The notes beneath the pieces were generated by a model. The model did not search any database. It saw only the letters and a program-made list of their open reading frames with translations, and had not been told where the DNA came from. A stretch of 64,000 nt of DNA from Orthonyx spaldingii. Taxonomy: Eukaryota > Chordata > Aves > Passeriformes > Orthonychidae. Both the position numbers and the translations under genes were made by a program. Position 1 is the first letter of the stretch, and each line of letters begins with the position of its first letter. Below are positions 25,606 to 40,407 of the stretch, in pieces. The DNA is taken from positions 1,509,171-1,573,170 of the forward strand of contig VZTJ01001769.1 in NCBI GenBank assembly GCA_013397795.1, in the 5' to 3' direction.

Positions 25606-28600
25606 ATATGCAACAGATTCCAAATTTTAATTCTTAAAAAAAAAAAAAAGGAAAACAAAAAACCATGAATTATTCCATCAAATTCTGTAAATTATCTGAT
25701 TCTGGACAAGAACACAGATGCGGAAATAGAAATTATTTCCTTACATCCTCTTCATCATTCTCAGAGCAGATTTGACTGAGAAAATGGATACTTTGGTCAA
25801 TCATTTTCAATACTCTATTTCAGGAATTCCCTGTCTGATATCTTTGCCAGCACAATTTGGTATAAGAATTTATGAAGGGGAAGTACATTTTGATCTAGTG
25901 TCTTCATGTTGTATTCAGTTATATTTAGTCTGCTTATAAATGAGAGAAATACTACATTAAAATAAAAAATACTGTATGTCACTAATATAGCCCTGGATAT
26001 AGCTGAGAGAAACCTATTAAATGGTTCAGGCATCAAAAATTCCTCTGTTGGTGCTATAAATTTACTTGATTTTTCTTGAGCAGTTGATTAAACATTTAGG
26101 TGTTTAATTTACATTGGAAACTGGAAAAGTTCATAGAGCTCTTAAGTGCCCTGTATTTTTACATATAAATGTATGAAGAAGTTATTTTAAGTAGTATCAG
26201 TACTAAATTACATTGTCTGTGTTGCAGTGACGTTTGGTAGGTAGAGGTATGAGTATCCTGTTTGTCTTCATCAACAAATATTCACATTAAATTTCATTCT
26301 TCTTTGTGGATCCTGAAACATGCAGAGCAGAAGATAAACAGGCTTGAAGCACAAGGAAGACTAAAGAACACTAACTAAGAAGGAAGTGTTTTGGTTAAAA
26401 AAAAAAGACAAATTCAGATGGAGAGGACAACTTGACTAGTGCTACACTTGCACAGATTTTTAGGTATGCATATCAACAAAATTCAGGGTGTCTAAAATAC
26501 AGATTCACACTGAAAAAACTCTGGAAATGTCAGCAAGCTATGCAAATTTTATGTGATGCTATATATTATAACTACGAGACTAAAGAAAGAAGGCAAAATT
26601 CAGATCTTCAGTGAAAAGAAGATATGGGAAGCAGGTGAGCCATTCTTCTGTGAATTAAAGAAGAATGGGAATGTCATTTCCAAAGAGGAGAAGAATTTTT
26701 ATGTTTACATAAGTATGGGACTGGGTAAATTTATGCTGTTTATACAGAGAAGTCGTGTTGGGTCCAAGCTCAGTTGGTGCAAATTCACTCAGCCCCACGA
26801 TGCCAATGTGTCATGGCAGAAACCTGGGTGTATCCACACTGCACACGGCCCAGCCTGAACATCTGCTGGCCCTTAGCTTCTGCCCTCTATCTCTGTGGCA
26901 TAATTAAAGCTTTTCGGCAGCTTGTTACATCAGAGGCCCTGAAATAATGACAAGACTGTATCATGACCTTACAAAGTAGTGATTTTTAGTACAATGCCTA
27001 TGGACTTTCTGGTTTTCCATTTAGTCACGTCTTTCTGCTTTGTCCCCTCATTTCCTATTTGCACTACATGCTTATAAAGCTTTTATTCCTTATCTCTTAC
27101 TGCATTTTCTTATGAAACTGCTGATTGATCTTTGTGAGTTTTTCTGTTTTTTAACATCTGTACTGATTATTTGTAATATCTCTATGATTTCTTGAATGTT
27201 CATTACTATTCCTTAATATTCCATCTTCTTTTCCTCTATGCACTAGCAGTCATAACTCTTTAAACCTTACTCATTTAAAAAAATGCAGTGTTCGCTCAAC
27301 AAATCTGTTCCTTGGATTCAGGTACTGCCAAAAGTGAGCATCAAAAGTGACTATTGAACTGAATAATTTCTTCAATGCATCACGTTCTTTCCTAGTAAAA
27401 AAGTGATTCAGAATTACTTTTCCCTGCTTAGGTTTTGTGTTTTCTGTGTAATACATTTAACTCAATAAACAGAATTGTGTGAACGGGAAGACAACGAAGC
27501 TATGTTAAGAAAATCTGAAGCATACATAAATGCATGTTTATCCAATTGTATCTTTGCTGGGACAAAAATCTACTGTACTTGTGTGTAAATTTTAGATAAC
27601 TGCTCACTCAAATAACTAACGATTTCAACAGGTCTTCATGATAATATCTAAGAGATAAGTCAGCCCATGGAAATGCCTCTAGCAACCTTCCCATATTTTT
27701 TTCCAGCTTAGATTATAATAAAAACCTCTCTCTTAAGTGTTTGTCAACCTTGTTTTGTCCTTCTCCTTTCCTCTGTAAATCAAGTCAGCTATATACTACA
27801 TTGTTATTGCTGAAAATTACTACTGCAACTTTTGGATTAATTAACTTTTTTTTTACTCATGTTGAAAGAAATGGTCACATCTTGAGCTGAGAACTCTCGT
27901 CTCTAGGTAGAGTATTACATTTTAAAATATGAAAATAACATCATTTTGCTGAGTATGTCCATGAGATAAACAATAACTTGTGTCAGGGAGAACAAAAAAG
28001 GTAATAAATGTTACTAACTGCAGTTTTACAAACCAAGACATTAAAAAAACCAGATAGGATCCCTTATGCTGAAGTGTCTTGTTTCCAATCTGAACTAATA
28101 CTTGCCTTAGGCAATTCACAGAAAAGAACCCTATGTAGAGGAGGGCTGGAACAGCAGGAATTAGTGCCTGCAAACATCTGTGCAACAGATCCAACTTTTG
28201 TCTCCCCAGATTGGATCATAATACCTAAAAAATGACCAGGAGATATTAAGCTATGTGTGTTGGTAGAGAGATGGACATACGGTGGCTAAATCTGGTCTGC
28301 TGCTTTACCTTTCTTCACTTTTCTGACTGGACAAGAGACAGAACGCACTGTGCTCAGCTCCAAGAGGTATTTAGACTTTGTTCTGAGATGATTACAGACC
28401 TTGTAGAGGCATGCACGTAAGGAAGAATGGCCAAGTCAGCTGATGTTACCATAAAAGCAAATGTCCCTTACGGTGCTGTATGTCTGCATGGTGACTGCAG
28501 CTGACCTTGGGTTGCCGTACGATGTGTGTGCAGACAGGCATCCAGAACATGTCAGCTCGTCCCTGGGCTAAAGTCCTCAGTACAATGATGCACTCCCATG

Positions 28601-31600
28601 CTGTGGACATGATAACCTTTGGGCTAGAGGGAGGGCTTGTGCCCAGCTATGACATTGAAAGTGTCCCTTGCAGCTTCCAAGGGCAGACACAATAAAGCTG
28701 GCATTCCCATACAGAATATTCCAAAATTCTGCCATATTCTCCCCTGTATTCTCCTTCCAATTCTCTTCTCCATCCCAGAAAGTGTTTGCATAAATTCCTG
28801 AAGCTCTCATATATTCCTCAAACTCTCATATGAACTTTCTAAGCAGTGTCTCGTAGCTCTGGAATTTACTAGACTTGATTTTGTATTTTCTGGACTATAT
28901 TATTATTTATTATACTTCAGCACAAGAGCTAGATTGTTATTTAAGACAAAAAAAACAAACCAGGAGACCTCATACCCTTTAATCTTTGAAGGTTGTTTTG
29001 TTTATTTAGTATTTATTAACTGATTATAGATTACCCTATAAGATGTCCTAAGTTTGGGGAAAGTCATAAAAAATATGTAGGAGCCTCACATTGTGGAGCA
29101 TGGTGTCACAATTAGAAAACTAACAAAACACTTGGTATAAACTGTTAAGACACTCAGCCATTATAACACAAAGTGCTGTCGTTTGACTATTTAGAGTTTG
29201 TTCTGAGATGACTTCAGATAGTTCAGAACCAGATTTTAATTTTGCAACATTCTGCATTTTCCCATGATGGATTGAGCCAACTGTATCTTGTCTCTTTTGT
29301 TTACGCTGGATATGTGGACTTATGACCATCTTAGCTGCTAATGAAGTTAGTGCTGATGACAATTTGTACGTTCATCTGTGGCCAATTCCATACCAATCTG
29401 GCAACAGCTGAGGCCCTGTAGAAGGAACATCTTTTTAAATATGACCATCTAGCAAATAGAATAGCATGGATAATATATCTCAGATAATTATGATGCAGCA
29501 AATTCCAACTTTTTCATATGTCTGGCAAAATATTTCAAATTATCTATTTTTTTCAGACCTCTGAGTAAAACAGATTAACTTGAAATTGCCAGTGTCTTAA
29601 TCACTTTCAAACACAAACAGGAATGTGTCCATCATAGCCATTCCCCTAGGTGAGCTATTTTTTGCCGTCCTTCATACAAGCATTAAAAACATCCTAGCCT
29701 GTCTGTTCTCATTAAGGGACAGCCAAGTAATGCAAAAAGAAAAGAAGACATAATTTCTGCCAAGATACATTTGTCTTGGAATAAAGAAAGATCAGAAGAA
29801 TATATTATAACCTGGTATGGATTAGAGGAAAAATAAATTTTACATCTTCTTATAGTTGTTACACATGGCTTATGATATAACCTTTAATGATACAGCCAGA
29901 CTCCTGTTTTTAACAGAATAGTCAGGATTTTATAAAGGTGGGCTCTCAATTTTTTTTCCAGCTTACTTCACAATAATTTAACTTCCAAGATTTTTTTTTA
30001 TTGCAGGGTGTTTATGTTTCAAGATAAATATGTAGAAGATTTGAAGCAACCATTTAAAGAACACTTGTGAAGCATAAGTTAATTTGCTTACCAAAACACA
30101 TCTTTTTAAGGAAGCATTCTTTTGTCTTGTTTTTAAGACCACTTTGGGAGTTCATACACTTGTTTGCTCAATCCCCTTCTATTTATGGAAACAAAAGGTA
30201 TTTCTTTCATCTTTGAACAAGAGCTTCCATCACAATCTCACAGATGGTTCTGTTACTCAATGAAGCAGAGATCCTGTAGGGGAAAATGAATTAATCATGT
30301 AATTTATTATGCCAATAATTAAAGCCCTTACTGGGCTTGAAAACTGAAAAAAAAAAAAAAAAATTGGAAATGAGTAACAGATATGAAATCACTTACACAT
30401 CCCAATACATCCCACAGACCTTTGCCACATCAAATAACAGAGTAACCAATGCAGCAGTATGTTACAATCATCCCTAGTCAAACTCAGGAAGGAAGTGAAG
30501 TCCTTGCAAAGCATTTTGCCATTTAGTTTCATTTATATTTTCTAACAACAGAGATTGTAGCTTCTAGGTTCCATTGTAGTTTAAAGAAAGAAATGTGTTC
30601 TTGTGGCCTTTAACTTTTTTATTTTCTTTGATCATGACTATTTCTCTCATTTCTTTTTCAATCTGACTTTGGCATCATTCTCCGTTTTCTCTCATTTGGT
30701 GTCTAGTCCCTGTCTACTTGTGGAATCTCACCCTGTGGCCATTTGCCCAGGCTTTTTCTTCAAATCCCATTGTCCTTGTCTGACAACTTGTTTATTGAAC
30801 TTCATGTATCATTAAGCTCTGAGCCCTTTTCTCACATTCATAGTCCAATATCCTGTGCCAGGTACTGAACTTTTGTACCATCAACACCCGGTTCCTTATC
30901 ATCAGAAATATTTCTAATGAGGTAAAAACATTGCATTTTTCTTTAGTCTCATTCTTACAAGGATCTGAATTCTTTTAGCTGAGATTTTTCTCTGAACATT
31001 GGCCCTTATGCAGAATCCTACTGGAAAAAAGAAGGATTACATACTTACAATGTAGATTATATTTTGAAAAATGTTAACCAATGACTGATGTTGAGGAAGT
31101 GCCATAATAAAACCCTCAGCCTATAGGACATTTTCATTAAATGCTTTTGTATGTTTTGTACCTCATCCCTGTGGAAAAAAACCCAAGCAAACCCCTCAAA
31201 ACAAATGTAAATTAATGTCTAATAGGAATAAGTTTATTAAGTTTTCACAGCAGGTAATGGGAATCTTCATTTTTAGTTTCTCCCCAGGTTCAGTAATTAT
31301 TATTGCAAATTATATCAATGACACATATTTATGATGCATATTTGTAGTGTATATTCTAAGGATTTTATGTGTATTTGTAAGCTGGTACCTCAAGACTGGT
31401 TGAAAAAATTGAGCTGAAACAAAGCATGATGAAAGTTTGCTGAAGTATTCTTCACCAGAGTGCAATTACTGTCCTGTGCATATCCATACATTAACATTCA
31501 AAAATTACAGGAATTTAGCAAATTTTCTCCCTTAGAAAAAGATGTCATCATGGCTTTCAATATTGCAAAGCATATTTACCATGGCAATTCTCGTATACAA

Positions 31601-33889
31601 ACCTCAAGATAATATCAGTAGACTCTACCATTCCTTCTGTTTTGTATAAAATTGGAGACTATAAAATTGGAGATCTTTCTAGTACTAGTTTAAAACACTA
31701 AAATCTTCTTAAGAACGAGGCATTGCGATTTTGGATCTCGCAGTAATTTAAGGATGATTATAAAAATGCATCTTCTAAATTCTTAATGTGATTTGAAATG
31801 AAATATTATATGAAATAAGTTTTCTTTCATTTACTGTCAGCAGAAAAGTGGAATAGTGTTTTAGTGACTAATCTGCTTCCCTTCATATTGTGTACAAAGT
31901 TATTAGTTTCTTAAAAGATTAGCATATTTACTTTCATGGCTCACATCTTCGAGACCTTTATTATTAGTTACAAAATCTGCTACTGAGGCCATGTTAGAGG
32001 AGAAAACCAAAAGGAAAAAAGACATTTTGAGATATTTGCCTTAGGACTAAATGGTGGAAATCTTTAGCCTGAGCCTCCACCTGATAGCTACTGGTAACTT
32101 CCAGATGAGAAAGCATCATATGTACTTTCTCTCCAGCCTCCAGTTAGCAAAATTTACATGATGAAAATGTTAAATGTTTGCATCTGTCATATTTAAGTGT
32201 TCGCTAAGAAAAAGAGACTTTTTCTGTCCTTTGCATTACTAACACCTCATGTAGGAAGGAAAGCCTTTACCAAATCTCCCAATCTATCCTGTAGGCATCA
32301 TGTCAGATATAAAAATAGTTAAAAAAAATCCAAAACCAATAAGACACTAGGGATAAATATAAAGAGCATAATGGGAAAGAGTCCTTACACAGTGATGGCT
32401 CTAAGCGATAAATTATCTGCTTCGCTGTCTGATGGTGATTTTCTAATCCTCAAACGCATCCCCCTCAACCTCCCTGCACTTTGAGACAAGGCAGCTACAT
32501 AGAAATAAAATATAAAATTTTGTAGGAAAAATTAAAGCCTTTATCTTATGTTATACCTGGCATTTTTATCAGATGCTTCCTTAGTACTTTAGAGTGAATA
32601 ATAATTCTTCGGTCACCTTCTGTGTGTATTCGTGACTATATAGTCCTCTCTCACTCTGGAATCTTTTTCCTCCAAAGTCGACACTGACAAATCAGCAGCT
32701 TTTCTCTAGTATTCTCCTAACACACTAAAACTCTACCACTTTTGTGCCGAGTAGGATCAAGTCAAAACATGTTCCTAAAACCCAGCAGTTTGTGTGCCTA
32801 ATGGTTGAGTCCTCCTGCCTACCTTCATCTGTGCTCACATATACTGCCCATGGTAGAAGGTATCATGACAAGGTGGGGATATGTGATGATCCTGGCACTG
32901 GGGTTGTTTCTCCTGTGATTCAACCTAACAGTTTTCTGTTGTGAAATTTTTCTACATAGCAGCCCAGGAGTTGAGGACCTGGTTGCAGCATCTTAGGTGT
33001 AGTCTGCCTCTACAGCAATACATTTCATTTATGGATTTATCTAAATGAAGCTCTTTGTTTCCTTAGTTCTCTTCTGTCTGGGATATTCAAGACAAGATTC
33101 TTCCTGTGAGCGGCAGGAACAACCTGATGCATACATATGAAGCAAACACATGCATAGCACTTGTATGGAGAGTACAAGGCTCCAGTCATTTGCCCGTGAA
33201 CTTAATTTCATTTGTACCTTTCTTCCCATTTCTCTTAAGTTGGTTTTATTTATGTTTATTATGGTTTTTTCCACTGAGAATTCAAAAATGGGAATTTTGC
33301 AATCTCTTTGTCTCTCCTATGGAAATCATTATATATTCAACCTTTTGTTGCTGTAGCAGCTCACTCTGTTCTGGAGCTCTGTCACTGTACGTTGGCCTTG
33401 GTGTGTTGTGAAAGTTGTGGAATGACATTTATTTGTACAAAGTGAGACTTTTGTTCAGATATATTGAAACCTTGGTTGCTGTCCAGCTTCAGCAGCAGCA
33501 AGTGTGCTATTTGTTCAGAACGTTTTCTTCTGCCACAGTCATAGGTGACGTTTAAAATGAGCCTTCTGACTGAATAGTTCTCAATGCATTTTGGACTAAA
33601 GGAGATCAAGCAAATCTTGCAGGCCAAATATTATGGACTTGAAATATTTGCTAGATTTAATTTATTGTCAATTAACAAAAACTTCTGAACACTGAGTTTG
33701 GTATTGAGTCAAAAAAGAAAACATAAATAAAAACCTTTTCTTCCCCTTCCTAATCTGAAGTCCCCTTCTTTTCACTGCTGGTTATGGTCAGTCGCTCACA
33801 GTCTCTCATTGGTGAGGTAATGAGCAGCACAGGTGACTTACATTATTGGAGTAAAGTACATAATGGTTTCTGTCTGACACTCCTTTCTG
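25606..33889. other. Intronic DNA, no gene or recognised repeat
   Basis: This is AT-rich sequence. It contains a 17-base A run at 30347-30363 and a 15-bp tandem duplication at 31645-31674. The stretch around 28500-28700 is more GC-rich and ends with an AATAAA-like motif near 28690, but I could not tie it to a gene or repeat family. Frames are all below about 105 codons and unremarkable. Confidence 0.55.
31645..31674. repeat. Tandem duplication, 2 x 15 bp
   Basis: TATAAAATTGGAGAC is followed directly by TATAAAATTGGAGAT, differing only in the last base. It is a simple slippage duplication. Confidence 0.88.
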
Positions 33890-34390
33890 GTTTTCCTTTG
33901 TCTGTCCTTTGTTCTTTATGTCCCTGCCTGACAAGGTTCACCTGTGCGTTTCAGTCCTTCAGGGCGTTCCTCCACAGCGAGGGGTGCCCATAGGTTGCAG
34001 TCTTTCAGGGGTCTCCCCACCCTGGCACAGCTTGGCCCTGTGGGCTGAAGTTCCCTATGAATAATCTCTTTTGGCATAGGAACCTTCCTTCAAAGAATGC
34101 CTCTGGCTATGTTTCCTCCACAGCACCTTCAGCGAGGCATCTCCATCTGTCTCCTCAGTCACACGCCTCCAGCTATCAGTCTCCATTTGCATCGTCTTCA
34201 CCCTGATGCCTGCAGGTATTTCATAAGTAGGCTGGTGCTGCCAGCAGTTTGGGCACTCTCTGTGCTGCTGTCACCCAGTCCAAAGGTGTCCGGGCTTGGC
34301 TGTGACTGGCATGTGGCAGGTCGTGGCCTCTCCCTGCACAGCTCCTCACCACAGACCCCAGTCTGGGGGCTGAAAGCCCAAGCTCTGTGT
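33890..34390. other. C/T-rich block of unknown origin
   Basis: About 500 bases are clearly richer in GC and in pyrimidines on the + strand than the flanks, with repeated CTCC, CTTCAG and CACAG motifs. CAGTCCTTCAGGG near 33953 and CAGTCTTTCAGGGG near 34000 form an imperfect internal repeat about 45 bases apart. The style recalls antisense avian LTR modules, but I found no TG...CA ends and no target-site duplication. It lies within or next to the two longest frames of the window (34097-34594 on +, 165 codons; 34221-34826 on -, 201 codons). Neither shows a domain I recognise, and both are favoured by the base composition. Confidence 0.45.
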
Positions 34391-37300
34391 TATATTGGTG
34401 TTTTGATATTGGATATTCTCTTTCAACCTCAATGGATGTGTCAGGAAGGTATCTGGAAGTCAAGTCCTCTGTTAAATCTTCATTTTCTCTGTATAGAAAT
34501 ATTTGGAGAAGCAAGAGTTCCTTGCAAGAAGGAATATTTGCACATTCATGTAGATGTGCACACTTGCTTTCCAACTTTGTCACTCTCAGGCTAATATATT
34601 TCTCCTGTTTGGAACTCTGCAGGGTCATGATATATCCTTCACACTTACTCTTTATTTCCTGATTGATGGAGATGCAGTCACAGTCATGTGTAAAATGATA
34701 TTCATGTACCTTCTGCCAAGAAAGGAGAAAAAAAAAAAAATAACAACAAAGGAGAGAGAGAACTTTCTCTGATAAGACTGAAATCAGAACAAGATTGCTT
34801 TTGATAAAAGATTGATGAAGAGGCATTCACTGCTTGCAGGAGAAAACATTTGTGAAAACAATTGATATTGGAAGCTTTTGATAAGACATGCAAAAAAAAT
34901 TTCATTTTAATATTTATCACTTGTTCTGAAATAGGCAGCTTCTGCATGATGAGGTCATGAAATACGAGATTGGTTCAGGCAAATTCATTACTTCTTTTTC
35001 TGTTTTTGATATTAGTTTGCCTCTTCTCAGCTGTATATAATGTATTTTTTCTGTCATCTTTTATAAAATACTTGGATGCCCATCTGGTATGAAAGTAGGT
35101 ATAAAAATATTTTTCAGAGCAAAAAGGGCCTAAGTTAACACACTAAGAGTTAGTATTTGTAAACTATATTAGAGATAAGCTCAGTAAGATCAATCCTCTT
35201 CTATGGATTTGTGTTAAATTACATTGACTGGTGCCAGGGCAGTCTGCCCTATTTAATTTTTTTTTGTTTGTTTTTTAGATCCATTAAATAGACTTTAAGG
35301 GTTGAAATCAATGCAAGAAATTACTTATGCAGGTATTCTGCAATATTCTTGTAGAATTCTTGTTTCATGTGGGACTTGATTTTATGTCTAATTTGAACAA
35401 AGAGGAAAATAAATACAAAATGCAAGAGCAGGGGAAGAAAAGGTTCCATGAAGCAGAGGAGCATCATCTATTAAAACTGCACCACACTGTATCACAGTTC
35501 AGTCTAGACACTAGCTGTGCAGATGCTGCCACACTTCTTAGTGGTTTTTTTTTTTATATTTTATTTCTCCTGGCACATTGCAGGGCTGTTAGAATAATCA
35601 AATGCTTGAGGTCAGATCAGAAGAGCAGCTGTGGAAAGGATTGTGAGTCATATACAATTGCTAGTACCAGAGGAAACTTTTCTAGAAGAGAAGAAAATAC
35701 TTGAAATGCTTGAAAATACTTGAACTGATGTTGATGTGAGAAAATCAGTGAATGACATGATAAGCATATCTAAAATAACAGCTATAAAATAACTGGATAC
35801 TAGAAATTCTCATTCATCTGTTTTGTGTGTGTAATGTAATGGGAGTTACAGTATGAGTGCTGTGGTTTGAGCACAAATGTCATTACAGTTACTGTGTTGA
35901 CAGCCCCATTGGGAATTAAGGAAGTGGCTTTCCTAGAAGTTTTCCATTTATGTTATAAAACTGTGTATCTGTGTACAAATAATAAAAATATCTAGAAAGA
36001 CTAGGAAATTAATGGATCCTAACACTAATTTTAGGTATAGGATTTTGCTGTAATCTTCTGCAGTTTCATATAAATTCCCTTAAAGTAACTAATGGTGGGT
36101 GAGACGGAGACCCTTTTGAGTCATTCACTGTAGCTATTCCTTTTCTTTGTTATCAAATTACCCTCATAGACCACACCAGTTCTTTAATTGAGCTTTGTAT
36201 TGTAATCATCCTATTCCTTGCTGCCCCAAAATTCTTCCTACCAAAATATAGTATTTTAGTGTTCTTTAAAACTACAAAGATCACCATTAAGCAATAAGAT
36301 GAAAACTAAAAATTACCTTTTCTTACAATTAAAAGGACTGTAGAGTGAAAATTATTGCACTTTTTTGAGGAAGGCATTTGAAGATTCTGTTTTACAGCTC
36401 AGAGGGAAAAGACATCTCACAGGATGTTAGGAATTTATGAAAGTAATTAATGATGTTTTACTGAATGCTAGATTAAATATTAGCTTGGAAAACTAAGTAA
36501 ATGTCCTGACTGAAAGAAAGAACTGCCCCTGGGCTTCAAACATTTGCATATGTTCATTTAGAGAAACCTTCAAGTGTAACTTAAATATGTATAACTATGT
36601 TTTCATCTCTATCATTCAGTGATTTGTGCAACTTGTGGAGCACAGATTAAAATTAGCTTTTCCTTTTTCTTTTAATAATGACAAGACAGCTTTTAGTAGT
36701 GAATTGCATCGTTTTGTCTTTGTGGATATATCAATATTGCTTGCATAAGTGGTGTATTGGTGTTTGTCTTAGGCCAAGCTGAGTCTGCTCCCTGTGCATT
36801 TTTGTTCGGCACACATGCTGGGTGCCAGAGACAGGGAGAAGATTGCTCATCCCACAAGGTCTCTGTGGCACCACAGCTACTGAAATACTGATGTATTATG
36901 GTTAATACAAACACTGAATGAAGGTTTTTTAGGGATTTAGTACATGGTTTGGAAAATATAACTGTTATTCGTTTCTTCTTAGTTTGTTTCTTTTTTTTTC
37001 CCCTGGGTTAAGTGGGGGGATTGTCATTTATCATTGCTGCCACAAAATGACAGCACAGATGTACAAGTGTAGCACTCTCATCTTTAAGAACACTAAACTT
37101 CTGCAGTAGATCCTGTATGATTTTTCAAGACTTTTGGGTTTTATACATGAAGCTTTATGGTGCAAAATTCCACAATTTTTATGACTGCCTTGTGACTTTG
37201 TCTTAAAAGGTGATAAATAGTGACAATGGGTGCCCTGAGGCAGCTTGCATTCATGAGTGTGCAGCTTGCTGGAACTTGAATACACAGCTTGGGTGCTGCA

Positions 37301-40300
37301 TCTCCAGAAGCAACTAAAATAGTACTAATATCTGAAGAGATGAAGCTTGAGCCCAGCAGAGGAATCTCTCATCCTGCTTGTTTTGTGTGAAAGCCCCATC
37401 CTTCCATATCTAGAAAGCAATATTGAACTGACAGTGCTTTGTGACAACCAACATCCAAAGCCTAAGCAGGGATCTTAATTATTTGCAGATAACATTGCAA
37501 ACTTCAGCCCAATTTGTTTCTCCCTCCCCTTCTCAGTTATAGGACAAGTGAAAAAAGTAAAAGAAGAAGTAAAAGTAAAGGAATTCTTGCTGGTTGAAAT
37601 TTACCTAAAGACATAAACGCCCTGGATGCTTTGAAGAACTGTGACTAGAAACCAAGTTAAATCATATTGAGTCCCCTACTTAAAATAATGAATATTTCCA
37701 AGTATTTTAGAGCTAGAAAAAGAAATAATACATTGAAGTGTGTGCATTTCTAGCTGCTCTCCCTTGTGTTTAACTTTCACAAATGTACCAGCCTTGAATA
37801 AGGAAAATTCCTTCACTTGGTAGAAAAAACAGGGAAGCTCCCAGATCTGTGGCCCTCCATAATCAGTCAAACCAACTTATCACTGTTTCCCCTGCATCTT
37901 TTCTGTTTTCAATTCCAATGGTGTCTTATATGAAGAAAGGATAATTGATGCTATACTTGTAGGGGTTTCAGTTTTATATCCTGTTAATTGCGGCCAGCCA
38001 AGTTTAGCATCATTTGAGTGGACACTGATAAAAGCATGCAAATATAAGCTCCCCATCACTCTTAACTGTGTACTTCTAAAGACACACAAGGTGTCATTGA
38101 ATTCATTTCAGAGCTTTTCTCATGCAAGGCAAAGAGGATGAAAACAAAAGAAAGTTAAAAAAAAGAAACATGACCATGTTTTGTCATTGGCATGAAAATT
38201 CTCAGTCCCTTTTTGAGGGATGTGAGCTGAGGATGGAGGAGATCAAAGAGCTTTATGGATATGAATTTGTAGCATCTGTAGTACAAATTACAGTGCTGAT
38301 CCTTGCAGGGATAAGAGCAGCATCACCTTTTACTTCTCAGTAAAGTGAGAATTCCAGGACTGTTAAATCTGGTCCCTGGCTGAAGTCAGAAAATGTTCTC
38401 ACACCATGAAACAATAATTAAGACAAAGAGGTTCTGTGAGGGTAAGGGGTGCATCTTGCCGACTGGAATATACATCCACTCTGATAAAAAGTGTTCTAAA
38501 AAGGATGATGCTTGCTGTGTTCTGACATGACAATCCCTGTCACAAAGAGCTAGAAGCTGTGCTGGTAGTCTCTCTGCTTTCTCTTATTGAAGTGACAGTC
38601 ATTGGCTTTGTCTTGGGGTTTTTTCCTTCCCTTTATTGTGTGGCTGAATTACCTGTTTTCTAGCTTTAAAATGTGTCTGTACTGTACTGCTTGTTCATCT
38701 TGAAGACAGAAATGATTTACAAGTCCAGGCTTACAAAGCTTAATTCCCATTGCTAAGGAAAGTTCACAGGAGTTTATGTGCTTTCTTGGCACAACTGTTA
38801 ACAAGACATTTGCTTTTAAAATAATAGATTTTTAAAATTGATTTTAGTGGAGCTAGCCAAGTGAACCAGGTCTGATTCTCTGGGGAAATCACTGTGATAC
38901 TTTTACCTGATACACCAGTGGAAAGTTAACAGTTTTAAAACCTGTTGGATCTCCACACTATAGGAAAAAATGGTCAGCTAATCTTTTAAAGAGAAGTAGT
39001 TTAGTTTTGAAGAGAGGACAGCATACAATTGCTGATTTTCATTTAGTCATTCCGTGGTACTTTATATGTTTCCTTTACTCTCTGTAAATGTAGATAAATG
39101 TAACTTCCGGCAAATCACTGCACAAAAGTATGTAACTAGACAGCAGTTGTGACTATTTTAATAAAAGTATTACCTTTAATCAGCAGTAGAACACCCCCGT
39201 CAGATAATCTGAAATATGTCCTCTGATATCTTTGATGAGAGCTCAGAAGCAGAAAACTTGTGTGTGTTTGGACTAGTGTCTTAGTTTGAAACAGGAGTCA
39301 GCTTTTGAAATAGATCTCCTGGTCATCCCCATTTACTGTGTTTTGGCTATCATGAAACATCCTCACAGCAAATACAGGAGATTCCTTTTGATTGAAGCTA
39401 AACAGAGAGATGCATTTCAGAACTTCACCTATTAGAGCTGCAAAAGAGAACCAGAACTAGAGGTAGTCTAAACTTAAAAAATCCCCAAGCATCCCCAAAG
39501 CCTTGGGCCCCAAACTTTATAATGACACAAAATGTTTTGCTGTGGAGAGCTGCTTCTTTTGGTCTGCAGTACTTGGTAGTGCAAGTTAGGTTGCTTGCTT
39601 ATTTACTCAGACACAGCCTGTCAGACTTGGAGAAACCTCCATCTCAGTAAAAGTTAAAATTTTTGAAACCTTGGCATTTCTCAGTTTTACAGCTCTTTTT
39701 CCTTCTCCGTGAATGCTCATAGACATTCTTCCTGCATGTGTTTTCAAAATGTGAATCTTGATCTGAATCCAAATTACACAATTTCTCATCCACATGGAAA
39801 GATCTTAATATTCCAGATTTTTTAGCAAAGAGTTTGAACTTATATGTGACACGCCTATTAAAAGCATATGGTATGTTGTAAGCTGAATGTATGCGGAAGA
39901 GAGAATGCCATGATACAAAAATCTTCAAAATAATTTTCAGGAAACTGTTTGTCTTAATAATCTATTCTTTTCTAACTAAATCTGAGTACTGAACCTCTCT
40001 ATCATAGCTTGATGCTATATCACTGAAGATTTCTATCTTAGCATTGAATTGCTTTGGGGGAAATGGAACATTTTTTTCCAGGTAGGGGTAAAAGTACGCT
40101 CATAAAGCAGGTTTTCTTTATCTTTTTTGTGGGTCATAATTCTCTTGTTGTGATGTTCAAAAACATCTTTCATCTTTGACTCAATAAGGTGTTCTCACCT
40201 TCCTTTTATAATGGTATGCTTAATATATATGTTGGTTATTTAGCAGAATCAGTCTGGATTGATTTATGTCATTTTCCATTTATGCTAGACTTTTTTTGAA

Positions 40301-40401
40301 AAATTACACAGATTATTTAGAGACATTAAAAGAATCTTTTCATTTGAATATCAAATTTTAATTATTTATATTATATCTTCATAGCATTCACCTTGTTTGC
40401 A
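34391..40401. other. Intronic DNA, no gene or recognised repeat
   Basis: This is AT-rich sequence with A and T runs (for example about 34729-34741 and 36990) and a direct repeat GAAAATACTTGAA twice near 35694-35723. A 125-codon frame at 35327-35704 on the + strand has no recognisable domain. No exon or repeat family was identified. Confidence 0.55.
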
Positions 40402-40407
40402 TTAGTG

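Noticed and set aside
30347..30363. A 17-base A run as a retrocopy tail
   Set aside because: The upstream sequence resembles no known transcript, and no matching target duplication was found.
35327..35704. A 125-codon + strand frame
   Set aside because: No domain recognised. It ends in AT-rich repeats and has no supporting context.
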